Source of the DNA: Rhodocyclaceae bacterium
GTDB taxonomy: Bacteria; Pseudomonadota; Gammaproteobacteria; Burkholderiales; Rhodocyclaceae
NCBI GenBank assembly: GCA_020445665.1
Contig: JAGRGD010000294.1
Span: 1-64,000, forward strand
Reading direction: 5' to 3'
DNA length: 64,000 nt
Part shown: positions 9,160-22,300 of the stretch, piece by piece
Position numbering within the stretch: position 1 is the stretch's first letter
Layout: every line of letters begins with the position of its first letter
The notes under the pieces: model-generated
Databases searched by the model: none
What the model was told of the DNA's origin: nothing
Seen by the model: only the letters and a program-made list of their open reading frames with translations
Position numbers and translations under genes: made by a program

Positions 9160-12100
9160 TCAGTTCTCCAGGATCTTCCTGATCGAACTCACCAGGCCTT
9201 CGACCTGGCCGGCCAGGCGCCCGGCGCCATCGAGCGCCGCGCTGTCGCCCCCGGAGGCCTTGCGCTCCACGTCGGCGGCGGCCTGCTGCACCGCCTCGGC
9301 GCACAGGTTGCCGCTCATGCCCTTGATCGAGTGAGCCAGTTGCCGAATGGCTTCCAGGTCCTCGCGCCGGACCGCTTCGCCGAGCCGCGCCGAGATATCG
9401 CCATTGGCCTCGATGGCCGTACCGAGCAGGCGCTTGACGAACTCGTCCCGCCCCCTGAAGCGCTTGAGCAAGGCCTCCATATCGACCCCGACCGGCGTGT
9501 CGCCGTGCCCCTGTGGTCGGTGCTCGCTTTCCATGGGTGTCTCCTGTCTTTTTTCGTTATGGGTCCGGATCAGCCCCCCGATCACCGAGACCAGACGGTC
9601 GATGTCGAAGGGCTTGGAGAGATGGGCCTGCATGCCGGCGGCGAGGCACTTGCCCCGGTCCGACAGGGAAGCGTGGGCGGTCAGGCCGATCAGCGGCAGT
9701 GTGGGCCGCAGGGTACCAAGGCGTCGGGCCAGCGCGTAGCCGTCCATGCCCGGCATCTCGATATCGAGGAGCGCGACGTCGAAACGACGCTCCCGCTCGG
9801 CGTCGACCGCGGCCAGCGCCTCCTCGCCGCTGCCGGCCAGGATCACCGAAGCGCCCTCGAGGCGCAGCAGATCCGCCAGCACCATGCGGTTGATCTCGTT
9901 GTCGTCAACGCCCAGCACGCGCAGGCCCGGCAGGCGCTGGCCGGGCAACGCCCGCTGCTCGCCGTCGTCCGATGCCAGCGTCGCCGCCAGGCGCCGCACG
10001 CGTAGCGGGCGCATCCAGTGGACGGCGCCGATCGCCGGCGTCGGGCCGGGGTCGTGGATCGTGATGAAGCGGGTCTCGGGCGCGCCCAGGTCCGCCGCCT
10101 CGGCGAGGATGTCGGCCGGCGCCGCGAGCCACTCGCCGGGCGCCAGGGCGAAGTCACCGGCGTCGAGGTGGCGGCAGCGGCACCCGGCCGCCGTGAGTTC
10201 GGCCGCAACCAGGCGCCACTCGGCTTCGCTCAGTCCTCCGAGGGCGATCGCCTCGGGCAGACCCACCGGCGATGGCGTCTCGGCTTCTGCCACGGGCAGG
10301 GGAATCCGCATCGCGAAGCGGCTCCCCTTGCCCGCCTCGCTGTCGACCCGGATCTCACCGCCCATCATCGAAACGATCTGATGGGTGATCGCGAGGCCGA
10401 GCCCGGTTCCGCCGAATCGGCGGGTGGTGGACCCGTCGGCCTGCTCGAATGGCTTGAAGAGTCGCGCCACCTGCGGCGGCGTCATGCCGATGCCGGCGTC
10501 CTCGATGGCCAGCACGAGCATCGACCCCTCCACCGCCACGTCGAGCCGCACCCATCCGCGCTCGGTGAACTTGACCGCATTGCCAAGCAGGTTGACCAGG
10601 CACTGGGTCAGCCGCAGCCCGTCGCCAACCACCCGGCGCGGCCGCTCTGGCGCCTCGTGCACGAGAAAGTCGATGCCCTTGGCGAGGGCATTCGGCGCGG
10701 TGATGTCGAGGGCCCGGTCGACCACATCGTCGAGCGCGAACGGCTCGGCGGCCAGCTCGAACTTGCCCGACTCGATCTTCGAGAAATCGAGCAGGTCATT
10801 GACCAGCCCGAGCAGGTGCATGGCCGACTGGTGGATCTTGTCGAAGGTATGGTGGGCGCGTCGACCGACGTTCTCGCGCACCCCGACCTGGGCCAGGCCG
10901 ATCACGCCATTCAGGGGCGTGCGGATCTCGTGGCTCATGTTGGCAAGAAACTCCGACTTGGCCCGCGCCGCCGATTCGGCCGCCTCGCGGGCGCTGACCA
11001 TCAGCGCTTCCGCCTCCTTGCGGCCGGTCACGTCCTGGAGCGTCTCGATGGCGCCGATGCACTGCCCGCCGGCATCGAACATCGGCACCGCGGTGAAGAA
11101 CAGCCAGCGACCCAGCTTCGGGAAATAGGCTTCCGCCTCGTAGGCGTGCTCGAGCAGCGTCGATGGGCGACAGGCCGGCCCGTAGATGCGGTCGCGCCCG
11201 GCATCGTCGCCGCGCATCAGCAACTGTGCGAGCACCGGCTGCTCCTCGTCGTATAAGGCGCGCCAGACGTCGCTGCGGCCGATCATGTCCTCGGGCGCAA
11301 TGCCGAAGTAGATCGCACAGGCCGTATTCCACTGCACCACCCGCTCGTCCCGACCCAGCACGAAGGTCGCCAGCGGGTTGTTCTCCAGCATGTGCTCCAG
11401 CCAGGCTCGCGTCGTCTCGAGCGCCGAGGTCCGGTCGGCCACCTCCCGCTCGAGCGTATCCCGGTAGGCTTCCAGAGCACTGTGGGCGCTCGCCCGGTCG
11501 GTGATGTCGTGGCCGCTCAGCACCACCCCCCGGACCGTGCCATCCTGGTGCAGCGGGGCCAGCTCGACTTCGATCGTGCGAAGCGCGGCGCCCGTGCCCA
11601 CGGTGAGCGGCAGGCGCTGAACCTCGCCGGCCAGGCCACCCTTGATCGGCCGCTCGAGCTGAGCCAGGACGGTGGGTGAGACCAGGTCGGCGAACGCGAC
11701 GCCGGCCATCTCGGTCGCGCCACACTCGAAGGTCCGTGCGAACGCCGGATTGGCGACCTCGACGCGCCCATCGGCGGCGATGAAGGCCAGCAGCTCGCCC
11801 GAGGCCAGGACCATCGAGCGCATGTGCTCGGCCTCGTGCCGGGCGAGCATCCGATGGGTCGCATCGCGTACCAGCAGCACGCAGCCCAACTCGCCATCTG
11901 CCGTGACCTTGCGCGAGGCCGAGACGTCGGCCCAGCGCGGCTCGCCGTGAATCGCGAAGCGCAGCAACTCGGGCTCGGCGCGACCGTCCCGCATCGCCCG
12001 CTGGAGCACATTCTCCATGGCATCGGCCACGTCGGGCGGCACCACCTCACGCACGGTGCGCCCGAGCATCTGCGATTTCGGCACCGCCAGCATGTCGCCG

Positions 12101-14163
12101 CGGGCGGCATGAATGTGGCGGTAGCGAAAGTCCCGGTCGAACTCCAGCAACAGGTCGGGCAAGGCACCCAGGGTCGCCTCGAGGTCGGCTGCGAGCTGGC
12201 GCGCGGCGCTCTCGGCGGTGAGCTGTCCGGTCAGGTCGAGGCCGGACGCCAGGGTTCCGGCCAGTTCGCCATCACCGTCGCGCAGCGCGCTCACGCGCCA
12301 GTTGATCGTGTGTCGCTGGCCACCCGCATCGTGGATCACGCTGCGCACCAGTGGCGCCGCCGATGCATCGCGGGTCAGATCCTCGACGATCTCGCGGTAG
12401 TCCCGCCTGCCATGGTCGGGGACCACCGAGAAGGCGTCGAACCAGTTGAGGCCGAGCACCTCGTCTTCCCGCCGGCCGACAAACTCGCAGCCGAAGCGGT
12501 TGATCATGGTCACACGCCCCTCCCGGTCGAGGGCCACCAGGATGCTGTTGAGCGCATCGAGCGAGCTTTGCCGCAGGTCCCGCTCCCGATAGAGCTTCTC
12601 GGTCAGCGCGACGTGGGACGACAGGTCGCTCAGGGACACGATCAGGCTGCGGCGACCGCCGTGGCCGAGGGGCGAGATGCCGATCACCACCGGGATCTCC
12701 GTGCCGTCGGCGTGCAGCGCGAAGAAGCGCCCGCGATCATGCATCGGCTGCACCCGACCATAGCGCTCGGAGTGCAGGTAGTCCTTGCGGTGACCCGGAT
12801 GCGCACCCCGGAAGCGCTCCGGCATCAGGTCCTCGACGCAGCACGCGAGCAGCTCGTCGCGGCTGCGCCCGAAGAGGGTTTCGGCATGGGCGTTGGCGTC
12901 CTCGACCCGGCCGCTCTCGTCCACCAGCAGGGTCGCATCGGGCGCGCCCATGAACATCTGTCGCGCCCGCTCGCGGCTCTCGTCCAGATGCCGGGTGCGC
13001 TCCGCCACCAGCCGCCGCACCTCGACATTGCGTCCGGCGAGCGTCGCCACCAGCGCCGCCAGCGCCGCGCTCAGTAGCACGCCCAGCACCTGCGCCCCGC
13101 GGTACAGGCTGCCCCCGCCGGACGCGGTAGCCTGCGCACCGGTCACCACCATCTCGAGCGTGCGCCCGGCGAAGTCCATCCGTCGGCGGGCGAGCTCGGT
13201 GATGGCGGGGTCCCGGGCGAGTTCCGGATCCGTCAGCAGGATCGGACGGCCGGGTTCCGTCGTGTCCGACACATGCATACCGAAGCCCTGGCCGTCGGGT
13301 GTCTCCGCCGCGCCCCGGAACAGGGGCATGAGCTCGATGATCGCGAGCAGGAATTCACGTCTGGACGCGCTGCGGACCGGCACGAAGACCAGATAGCTGA
13401 GGTACTCGGGCCGCTGCACCAGCCTCACCGGTGCCGAGGCGACTGCCCGTCCGCTCTGCCATGCCCGGGCCAGCGCCTCAGCCCGCTTGGGCTCACTGGC
13501 GAGGTCGACGCCGAGCGCCGACTCGTTGCCCTGGCGGGGGTAGATCCAGCGCACCGGCAGGTAGCTGGGGCGATCGGCGGCCAGGCGCACGCCGTCCGGC
13601 CCGATCTCGCGCAGTCGCAGCAGCTGGCCGGCCCGGGCGCTCAGCTGAGCCTCGATGAGCGCCCGCTCGCCGGAGCGAACCTCGGTGACCCACTCGAGCA
13701 CCTGGATCGGCTCGCTGTTGGCGACGATCGGCGCCGCGAACGCGTCGAACACGCCGGGCTGGGACAGGTCGATCAGGCCCGCCAGTTCGTCGAGTTCGCG
13801 CCAGCGGACCGACACATCGCGAAAGCGTTCGGCCACCCGCTCCAGCAACTGGCCGGCCTCCGACTGCTGCACCAGCTCGCGCCGCCTGGCCTCCTCGCCC
13901 TCGAGCACGCCGACGACCGCGGCGGTCAGGCCGGCGCCACCGGCGAAGACCGCGGCAGCAATGGCAAGAGCGGAAAGGGACAGACGCGGCAAGGGCCGAC
14001 TCCATGCGAGAGGGCGACACGGTGGGCGTGGCGGCAAAAGGGCCGCCCATGGATAGGTCTTTACGGCCAGGCCCGAAGGATTTTTAACCTTTTCTAAAGT
14101 TCCTGATGACTTTGACGATAAGCGGGGCGAGATGAGACGCGCCACCGCCACAATCCAGCGCAC
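9160..14163 (-). CDS. giant hybrid sensor histidine kinase: CHASE, five PAS, HisKA-HATPase, REC, Hpt
   Basis: 1667-residue membrane kinase numbered from the first ATG. A membrane segment near 61-86, a periplasmic CHASE domain about 110-345 (with YLVFVPV), and a second membrane segment near 355-376. Then about five PAS domains (starting near 400, 525, 660, 785 and 910), HisKA with phospho-acceptor His1078 in [10 protein letters not shown], a HATPase domain with DAGIGM and GTGLGL boxes, REC with Asp1467, and a C-terminal Hpt domain with His1611 in AHSIKGMSGN. This is a complete His-Asp-His relay in one chain. The true start may be the TTG at 14037, since the first 40 residues look non-coding. 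An internal ribosome site precedes the Hpt domain. Divergent from the REC protein at 14316, a possible partner. Confidence 0.9.
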   Translation of the reverse strand: MRWIVAVARLISPRLSSKSSGTLEKVKNPSGLAVKTYPWAALLPPRPPCRPLAWSRPLPRLSLSALAIAAAVFAGGAGLTAAVVGVLEGEEARRRELVQQSEAGQLLERVAERFRDVSVRWRELDELAGLIDLSQPGVFDAFAAPIVANSEPIQVLEWVTEVRSGERALIEAQLSARAGQLLRLREIGPDGVRLAADRPSYLPVRWIYPRQGNESALGVDLASEPKRAEALARAWQSGRAVASAPVRLVQRPEYLSYLVFVPVRSASRREFLLAIIELMPLFRGAAETPDGQGFGMHVSDTTEPGRPILLTDPELARDPAITELARRRMDFAGRTLEMVVTGAQATASGGGSLYRGAQVLGVLLSAALAALVATLAGRNVEVRRLVAERTRHLDESRERARQMFMGAPDATLLVDESGRVEDANAHAETLFGRSRDELLACCVEDLMPERFRGAHPGHRKDYLHSERYGRVQPMHDRGRFFALHADGTEIPVVIGISPLGHGGRRSLIVSLSDLSSHVALTEKLYRERDLRQSSLDALNSILVALDREGRVTMINRFGCEFVGRREDEVLGLNWFDAFSVVPDHGRRDYREIVEDLTRDASAAPLVRSVIHDAGGQRHTINWRVSALRDGDGELAGTLASGLDLTGQLTAESAARQLAADLEATLGALPDLLLEFDRDFRYRHIHAARGDMLAVPKSQMLGRTVREVVPPDVADAMENVLQRAMRDGRAEPELLRFAIHGEPRWADVSASRKVTADGELGCVLLVRDATHRMLARHEAEHMRSMVLASGELLAFIAADGRVEVANPAFARTFECGATEMAGVAFADLVSPTVLAQLERPIKGGLAGEVQRLPLTVGTGAALRTIEVELAPLHQDGTVRGVVLSGHDITDRASAHSALEAYRDTLEREVADRTSALETTRAWLEHMLENNPLATFVLGRDERVVQWNTACAIYFGIAPEDMIGRSDVWRALYDEEQPVLAQLLMRGDDAGRDRIYGPACRPSTLLEHAYEAEAYFPKLGRWLFFTAVPMFDAGGQCIGAIETLQDVTGRKEAEALMVSAREAAESAARAKSEFLANMSHEIRTPLNGVIGLAQVGVRENVGRRAHHTFDKIHQSAMHLLGLVNDLLDFSKIESGKFELAAEPFALDDVVDRALDITAPNALAKGIDFLVHEAPERPRRVVGDGLRLTQCLVNLLGNAVKFTERGWVRLDVAVEGSMLVLAIEDAGIGMTPPQVARLFKPFEQADGSTTRRFGGTGLGLAITHQIVSMMGGEIRVDSEAGKGSRFAMRIPLPVAEAETPSPVGLPEAIALGGLSEAEWRLVAAELTAAGCRCRHLDAGDFALAPGEWLAAPADILAEAADLGAPETRFITIHDPGPTPAIGAVHWMRPLRVRRLAATLASDDGEQRALPGQRLPGLRVLGVDDNEINRMVLADLLRLEGASVILAGSGEEALAAVDAERERRFDVALLDIEMPGMDGYALARRLGTLRPTLPLIGLTAHASLSDRGKCLAAGMQAHLSKPFDIDRLVSVIGGLIRTHNEKRQETPMESEHRPQGHGDTPVGVDMEALLKRFRGRDEFVKRLLGTAIEANGDISARLGEAVRREDLEAIRQLAHSIKGMSGNLCAEAVQQAAADVERKASGGDSAALDGAGRLAGQVEGLVSSIRKILEN
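9532..9545 (-). promoter_or_regulatory. internal ribosome binding site before the Hpt domain
   Basis: Inside the giant kinase, AGGAG (9541-9545 on the complement) stands 6 bases before an in-frame ATG at 9534 that begins MESEHRPQ. Initiation here would give a free 124-residue Hpt protein. The linker it sits in (NEKRQETP) is short, polar and looks like translated intergenic sequence between REC and Hpt. Whether it is used is an inference. Confidence 0.45.
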
Positions 14164-14315
14164 ACGGGCAGCACTACACAGCGCACCAACCCGGGCAACG
14201 ACGCTGCCGGTCTATCGGCAGGACATCGACGCAATCCGCCTGGATCTCCTGCTCAGGAACGCCCGTCTGTGCCCGCCATTCCTGCGTACCCCCCTGCCCA
14301 CGCCGAGCGACTGCC

Positions 14316-15512
14316 ATGGAACTCTTTGACTTCGATTCCGACACCGCCCCGGAAGCCGCGGCACCGGAAGACGAAGCGCCCCGCCTGAGCGCGGGCGCCG
14401 GCTTCGCAACCCTGATCGTCGACGACGACCCGGTCGCACGCATGATCCTCACCGACCAGTTCGAGGATCTCGGCCTGCGGTCGCTCGAGGCAGAGTCGGG
14501 CGAAGAGTGCCTCGCCAGGCTCGACGAGGACGTCGGTGTCGTCCTGCTCGATGTGAACATGGCCGGCCTGAACGGCATCGAGACCTGCGCAAGGCTCCGC
14601 GCCGAGGGCCATCGTCGTTGCCAGGTGATCTTCATCTCGGCCGACGGCGAGATCGACACCCGCCTGAGTGCCTACGACGCCGGCGGCAACGACTTCATCG
14701 TCAAGCCGGTCGACCCGGACGAACTGGAACGCAAGCTGCGGGTCGCCCAGCGAGCGCTGGCCGAATTCGACACGGTCAGCGGTGAAGCAGCCAATGCCCG
14801 TCAGGCGGCCTTTGCCGCGATGTCGTCGATGGGCGAGATGGGCACCGTGCTCGAGTTCATGCGGCGCAGCTTCGCCTGCGGCAGCAACGAGGAGCTGGCC
14901 AGGGCAATCCTCGACACGACGAGCCAGTACCAGCTCTCCGGCCTGGTCGAAATCGGCGGCCCGGACGGGCGCCGGGGCTTCAACGCGAACGGCCCCTGCT
15001 CACCCCTGGAGCACTCGATTCTCGAGCACTCCCGCGACCTGCAGCGGATCTTCCAGTTCAGCAACCGGATGGTCATCAACTACCCGACCGTGACCCTCGT
15101 CGTGAGCGGCCTGCCGGTGGACGATCCGGACTTCGTCGGTCGCCTGCGCGACCACCTCGCCGTGCTCGCCGAAGCCGCCGACGCCCGGGCGCGGGCAATC
15201 GCGGTGGAGCGCGAACGCGACCGGCACGCCACGGCCGTGCTCGACGCGGTCCACCATCTCGACGAAGTCATCGCCGAGGTCGAGCGTCGCCACGCCGGCA
15301 ACCGGGCGCGGGCGTCCCAGATCAGTTCGGAATTTCTGTCGCGGATGGAAGCGGCCTTCGTCCATATGGGCCTCACCGAGCTGCAGGAGACCGATCTGGT
15401 CGAACTCGCCACCCAGGCCACCCGAGGCATCGCCGACCTGCAGGGCGACATGCTCGCCATCCAGGAGCAGCTCTCGGAGGCCCTCGCGACCTTGCGCCGC
15501 GCGGCAAACTGA
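14316..15512 (+). CDS. response regulator with REC, a GAF-like middle domain and coiled coil
   Basis: 398-residue cytoplasmic protein. REC domain at about residues 33-150: acidic pocket in LIVDDDP, phospho-acceptor Asp79 in VVLLDVN, and Lys in FIVKPVD. The middle region (about 165-290) has the look of a GAF-type sensory fold. The C-terminal 100 residues are charged helix likely to form a coiled coil. No DNA-binding, GGDEF or kinase domain is present, so output is probably by protein contact. It is divergent from the CHASE kinase gene and convergent with the kinase at 15538, and either could phosphorylate it. The 150-base divergent spacer holds no promoter I can place confidently. Confidence 0.85.
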   Translation: MELFDFDSDTAPEAAAPEDEAPRLSAGAGFATLIVDDDPVARMILTDQFEDLGLRSLEAESGEECLARLDEDVGVVLLDVNMAGLNGIETCARLRAEGHRRCQVIFISADGEIDTRLSAYDAGGNDFIVKPVDPDELERKLRVAQRALAEFDTVSGEAANARQAAFAAMSSMGEMGTVLEFMRRSFACGSNEELARAILDTTSQYQLSGLVEIGGPDGRRGFNANGPCSPLEHSILEHSRDLQRIFQFSNRMVINYPTVTLVVSGLPVDDPDFVGRLRDHLAVLAEAADARARAIAVERERDRHATAVLDAVHHLDEVIAEVERRHAGNRARASQISSEFLSRMEAAFVHMGLTELQETDLVELATQATRGIADLQGDMLAIQEQLSEALATLRRAAN

Positions 15513-15530
15513 GCGCCGCCCTCGCGGCGC
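15513..15530. terminator. hairpin between convergent genes
   Basis: Perfect 7-base-pair stem GCGCCGC / GCGGCGC with a 4-base loop, exactly in the 25-base gap between the convergent stops at 15512 and 15538. No T-tract follows on either strand, so it is a weak or factor-assisted terminator candidate. Confidence 0.4.
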
Positions 15531-15537
15531 GGTCCGG

Positions 15538-18132
<2,595 letters not shown>

Positions 18133-18364
18133 GTCGATTCCGCTCCAGTTGGCCCTCTGGCGACCGCGACGCGCGTCGCCGCCAGAGGGGTCCCGGCCGC
18201 TCGCACCGCGGCGCGTCCCCTTGCAAACGGCCGAACCGGGAGCAACTTTAGTCGTAGGTACCGCGAACGGCTAAAGTCCGCGCGCCGGCTTCCGTTACGC
18301 GTGTCTATGACCGATCGCCGGATTTCCTCGCCTGAGCTGCTCCACACCCGTCCGGAGCCCCCAC

Positions 18365-19333
18365 GTGCCGCCCACTGAGTTCGACACGGCCTCGACCAGC
18401 GGCGCCGGGCTGCTCATCGTCGATGACGATCCTGGGGCGATCCGCGTGCTGCAGAGGATCCTCTCCGCCTACCCGCGGCTGCGCTTCGCCACCCATGGCC
18501 CCGACGCCCTGCGAATCGCCCGCGAGAGTCCGCCCGACCTGATCCTCCTTGACGCGGAGATGCCCGGCATGGACGGCTTTGCGGTGTGCAAGGCCCTCAA
18601 GTCCGACCCGGCGCTGACCGACATTCCGGTCATCTTCGTCACCAGCCACCTGGACATCAGCGTCGAGACGCGCGCCCTCGAACTGGGCGCCGCGGACTTC
18701 ATCGCCAAGCCCCTGTCGGCGCCGAGGGTCCAGCTGCGGGTGCGCAACCAGTTGCTCCTCAAGCAGCAGACCGACCTGCTGCGCCGCCAGGTCAGCACCG
18801 ACCCGCTGACCGGCATCGACAACCGGCGCGCCTTCGACCTCGCCCTGCCGCTCGAATGGCGCCGGGCACGTCGCGGCGACACCCCCCTGTCGCTCCTGAT
18901 GATCGACGTGGACCACTTCAAGCACTTCAACGACCACTACGGCCACCCCCGCGGCGACACCTGCCTGCAGCGGATCGCCGCGACCCTGCACGCCGCGGTC
19001 GGCCGTCCAGGCGACCTCGTCGCCCGCTACGGCGGCGAGGAGTTTGCGGTGCTGCTGCCCGACACCGCCCTCGAGGATGCCCGGCCGCTGGTGGAGCGGA
19101 TCCAGACGGCCGTGCGCGCCGAGGCGATTCCCCACGAGGGCTCCCCGGTCGCCGAGATCGTGACCACCAGCATCGGCGTGGCCAGTGCCTGGCCGGCCCG
19201 CGACGACATCGGTCCGGCCACCCCCGAGGCACTCCTGCGCCGCGCCGACGAAGCCCTCTACGCGGCCAAGGGCGGCGGTCGGAACCGCTACAGCACGGCG
19301 ACCGAAAGCGCCTGCGACACGGCCGCGGAATGA
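18365..19333 (+). CDS. REC-GGDEF response regulator, diguanylate cyclase
   Basis: 322-residue cytoplasmic protein that should make c-di-GMP from two GTP on phosphorylation. REC domain in residues 15-130 with Asp63 in ILLDAEMPGMDG and FIAKPLS. GGDEF domain in 150-310 with the active GGEEF motif at 223-227. An RPGD inhibitory (I-site) motif at 214-217, five residues before GGEEF, predicts product feedback. This is the WspR/PleD-like minimal layout. Its stop overlaps the ATG of the following hybrid kinase (ATGA), so the two are translationally coupled and probably functionally paired. Confidence 0.93.
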   Translation: MPPTEFDTASTSGAGLLIVDDDPGAIRVLQRILSAYPRLRFATHGPDALRIARESPPDLILLDAEMPGMDGFAVCKALKSDPALTDIPVIFVTSHLDISVETRALELGAADFIAKPLSAPRVQLRVRNQLLLKQQTDLLRRQVSTDPLTGIDNRRAFDLALPLEWRRARRGDTPLSLLMIDVDHFKHFNDHYGHPRGDTCLQRIAATLHAAVGRPGDLVARYGGEEFAVLLPDTALEDARPLVERIQTAVRAEAIPHEGSPVAEIVTTSIGVASAWPARDDIGPATPEALLRRADEALYAAKGGGRNRYSTATESACDTAAE

Positions 19334-22300
19334 ACCCGACCGGGCAGGCGCCGGCACGCCCCCTGCCGCGCGCGGGACGCTCTCTGGCCCTGCAGATGGC
19401 CGTCATCGTCGGCGGCGTGGTGACCCTGGTCACCGCCGGCCTGCTCTTCCTGCTGCAGGAGCTCGAGTACCGTGAGCTGATGGCGCAGGAGATCGCCGAG
19501 ATCGAGGCCGACCTCGGCTCTCGCGAGCAACTGCTCCGGGTCGGCATCGAGCGGGCCTCGAACGCGGTCCGTTTCCTCGCCAGTACCCCGCCGATCGGGG
19601 GCATCGCCCGCGCCCGTGACGGCAATGGCTTCGATGCGGAAGGCGACAGCTCGCTCGCCGACTGGCAGGAGCGGCTGGCACAGATCTTCGTTGCCTTCGC
19701 CGAATCGGACCGCGCCATCCGCCAGGTCCGCCTCCTCGACGAGGTGGGGCGCGAACAGGTGAGGGTCGACCGCAGCGGCGCCTTCGTGCGCCGCGTCGAT
19801 GCCGACGCCCTGCAGAACAAGCAGGCGAGCGCCTACTTCCAGCAGACCCTGCGGCACACCACCGGCGCCGTGCTCATCAGCCCGGTGGAACTGAACCGGG
19901 AGCACGGCCAGGTCGAGGAGCCCCACTGGGCGACGGTGCGAGCCACCCTGGCGGTCGCCGGCGCCGACCGCGGGATCCACGGAGTCATCGTCGTCAGCTT
20001 CGACGCCACCACGCTCCTCGCACCACTTGAGACCCTGCACTCGCCGACTGCCCGCTTTCACCTCGCCGACGCCGAGGGCGACTTCATCGTGCACCCGGAT
20101 CCGGCGATGGTGCTGCGCGAAGAATTCGCCGCGCCCCACCGGGCGGCCGACGCGTTTCCCGGCGTCGACCTCGATGCCCCCGGCATTGTCGCGCTGGCTA
20201 CGGGCAGCAATGGCGCGCCCCAGGTCGCCGTCGTCCGTCCGCTCCACCTCGCCCGGGAGATCCTCGGCGGGCGACTGACGATGATCGTCACCACCGACCC
20301 ACAGCGGGTGAAGGCCGAGGCCAACCGCATCGTCGTTCAACTGCTGCCTGCATTCGCTGGCGTGGCCCTCCTGGTGTTCGCCATCGCCTGGCTGCTGTTG
20401 CGCCGCCAGACCGCGCCGATCGCCGATCTGGCCCGGGCGGCGGGCGAGGTCGCTTCCGGCAATCTGGCCATCATGGTGGCGCCGGAGCGCGGTGCCGGTG
20501 AGGTCCAGACGCTCGCGACCGCCTTCTCGCAGATGCTCGATGCCCTGCGCCAGCGGCATGAGGAGGCGCGCCACCTGCACGCCGAGCTGCAGGCCAGCGA
20601 GGCCTTCGCCAACGCCATCGTGAAGGGCTCGCCCCACGGCATCCTGGTGATTGGCAACGCGGGGCTGATCGTGCGCAGCAACGTCGCCGCGGACAGGATG
20701 TTCGGCTACGAGCCCGGCGCGCTGCTGGGCCGGCCGGTCGAGGTGCTGGTGCCCCTGCACAGCCGCGACATCCACCCGGTCCTGCGGGGCGGCTTCCAGC
20801 CCCTCGAGGCACCACGCCCGATGAAGCAGCGCAGCGGCGCGCTGGCCGGCCAGAGGGCCGACGGCAGCTGCTTTCCGGCCGAGATCTCGCTGGCCAACCT
20901 CACCGCCCGCGACGGACGCTTCGTGGTCGCCACGGTCAACGACGTCAGCGAACAGCACGAGCGCCAGGCCCGGGCCGAAATGCTGGCGTCGATTGTCCAG
21001 AACTCGGGCGACTTCATCTGCATCTGCACCATGGCGCTGACCGCCCGCTACCTCAACCCGGCCGCCCGCGAGATCCTCGGCCTGGTCGTCCATGAAGACG
21101 AGGAGGAGACGGATCTGGCCGGCGTCTTCGATGACGACGAGCGACACCGGGTGCGCAGCGAGATCGTGCCGGCCCTGCAGGCCGGGGGCCGCTGGTCCGG
21201 CGAGGTAGCCCTCCGCCACGCCGTGACCGGAGCGGTCACCCACACCATGTGGAACGCCTTCGCGATCCGTGACCAGAACGGCACCACTACCGCCTGGGCC
21301 GTCATCGGGCAGGACCTCGCGGAACGCCGCGCCCGGGCCTCGGCCGAGGCTGCCAGCGAAGCCAAGTCCACCTTCCTGGCCCACATGAGCCACGAGATGC
21401 GCACGCCGCTGAACGCGGTGATGTCGGTCGCCTACCTGCTCTCCCGAGCGCCACTCGACGAGGACCAGCGGCAGCTGGTCGACCAGCTGGGCAAGGCCTC
21501 GCGCCAGCTCGCCGCGCTGATCAACGACGTGCTTGACCTGTCGAAGATCGAGGCCGGCAAGATGGAGCTCGAGCCGACCCGCTTTTGCCTCACCGACCTG
21601 CTGAGCGACCTGGTCGCGCTGATGTCGCACCAGGCCGCCGACAAGGGCCTCGACATGCGCGTCGCCCTCTCCCCCGATCTGCCCGCGCAGGTCGTCGGCG
21701 ACCCGACCCGGCTGAACCAGGTGCTCGCCAACCTGCTGTCGAATGCGATCAAGTTCACCGAGCAGGGCGTCATCAAGCTCAGCGCCGAGCCCGCCGCGAC
21801 GCAGGACCAGTCGGTCATGATCGAATTCTGCGTCAGCGACACCGGTATCGGGATCGCCGCCGGCGCCATCGCGCACCTGTTCGTGCCCTTCACCCAGGCC
21901 GACATCAGCACCACGCGGCGCTTCGGCGGCACCGGCCTGGGCCTCAGCATCTGCAAGCAGCTGATCGAGTCGATGGGCGGCAGCATCTCGGTCAGCAGCG
22001 AGCCCGGCGTGGGGAGCGACTTCTCCTTCCGGCTGCCGCTGCTCGTCGCCGACGACAGCCACGGCATGGCGGGCGCTGGCGATCCCGCCAGCCCGGGCCA
22101 TGGCGACGGCCCGAGCCTGACGGGCGTGCGGATCCTGGTGGTGGACGACAGCGACATCAACCGGGATGTCGCCCGCCGCCTGTTGCGCCTCGAGGGCGCC
22201 ACAGTGGTCCTCGCCGCCCATGGCTCTGATGCGGTCGAAATCCTCGAGCAGAACCCCGAGGCGGTGGACCTGGTGCTGATGGACCTGCAGATGCCGGTCA

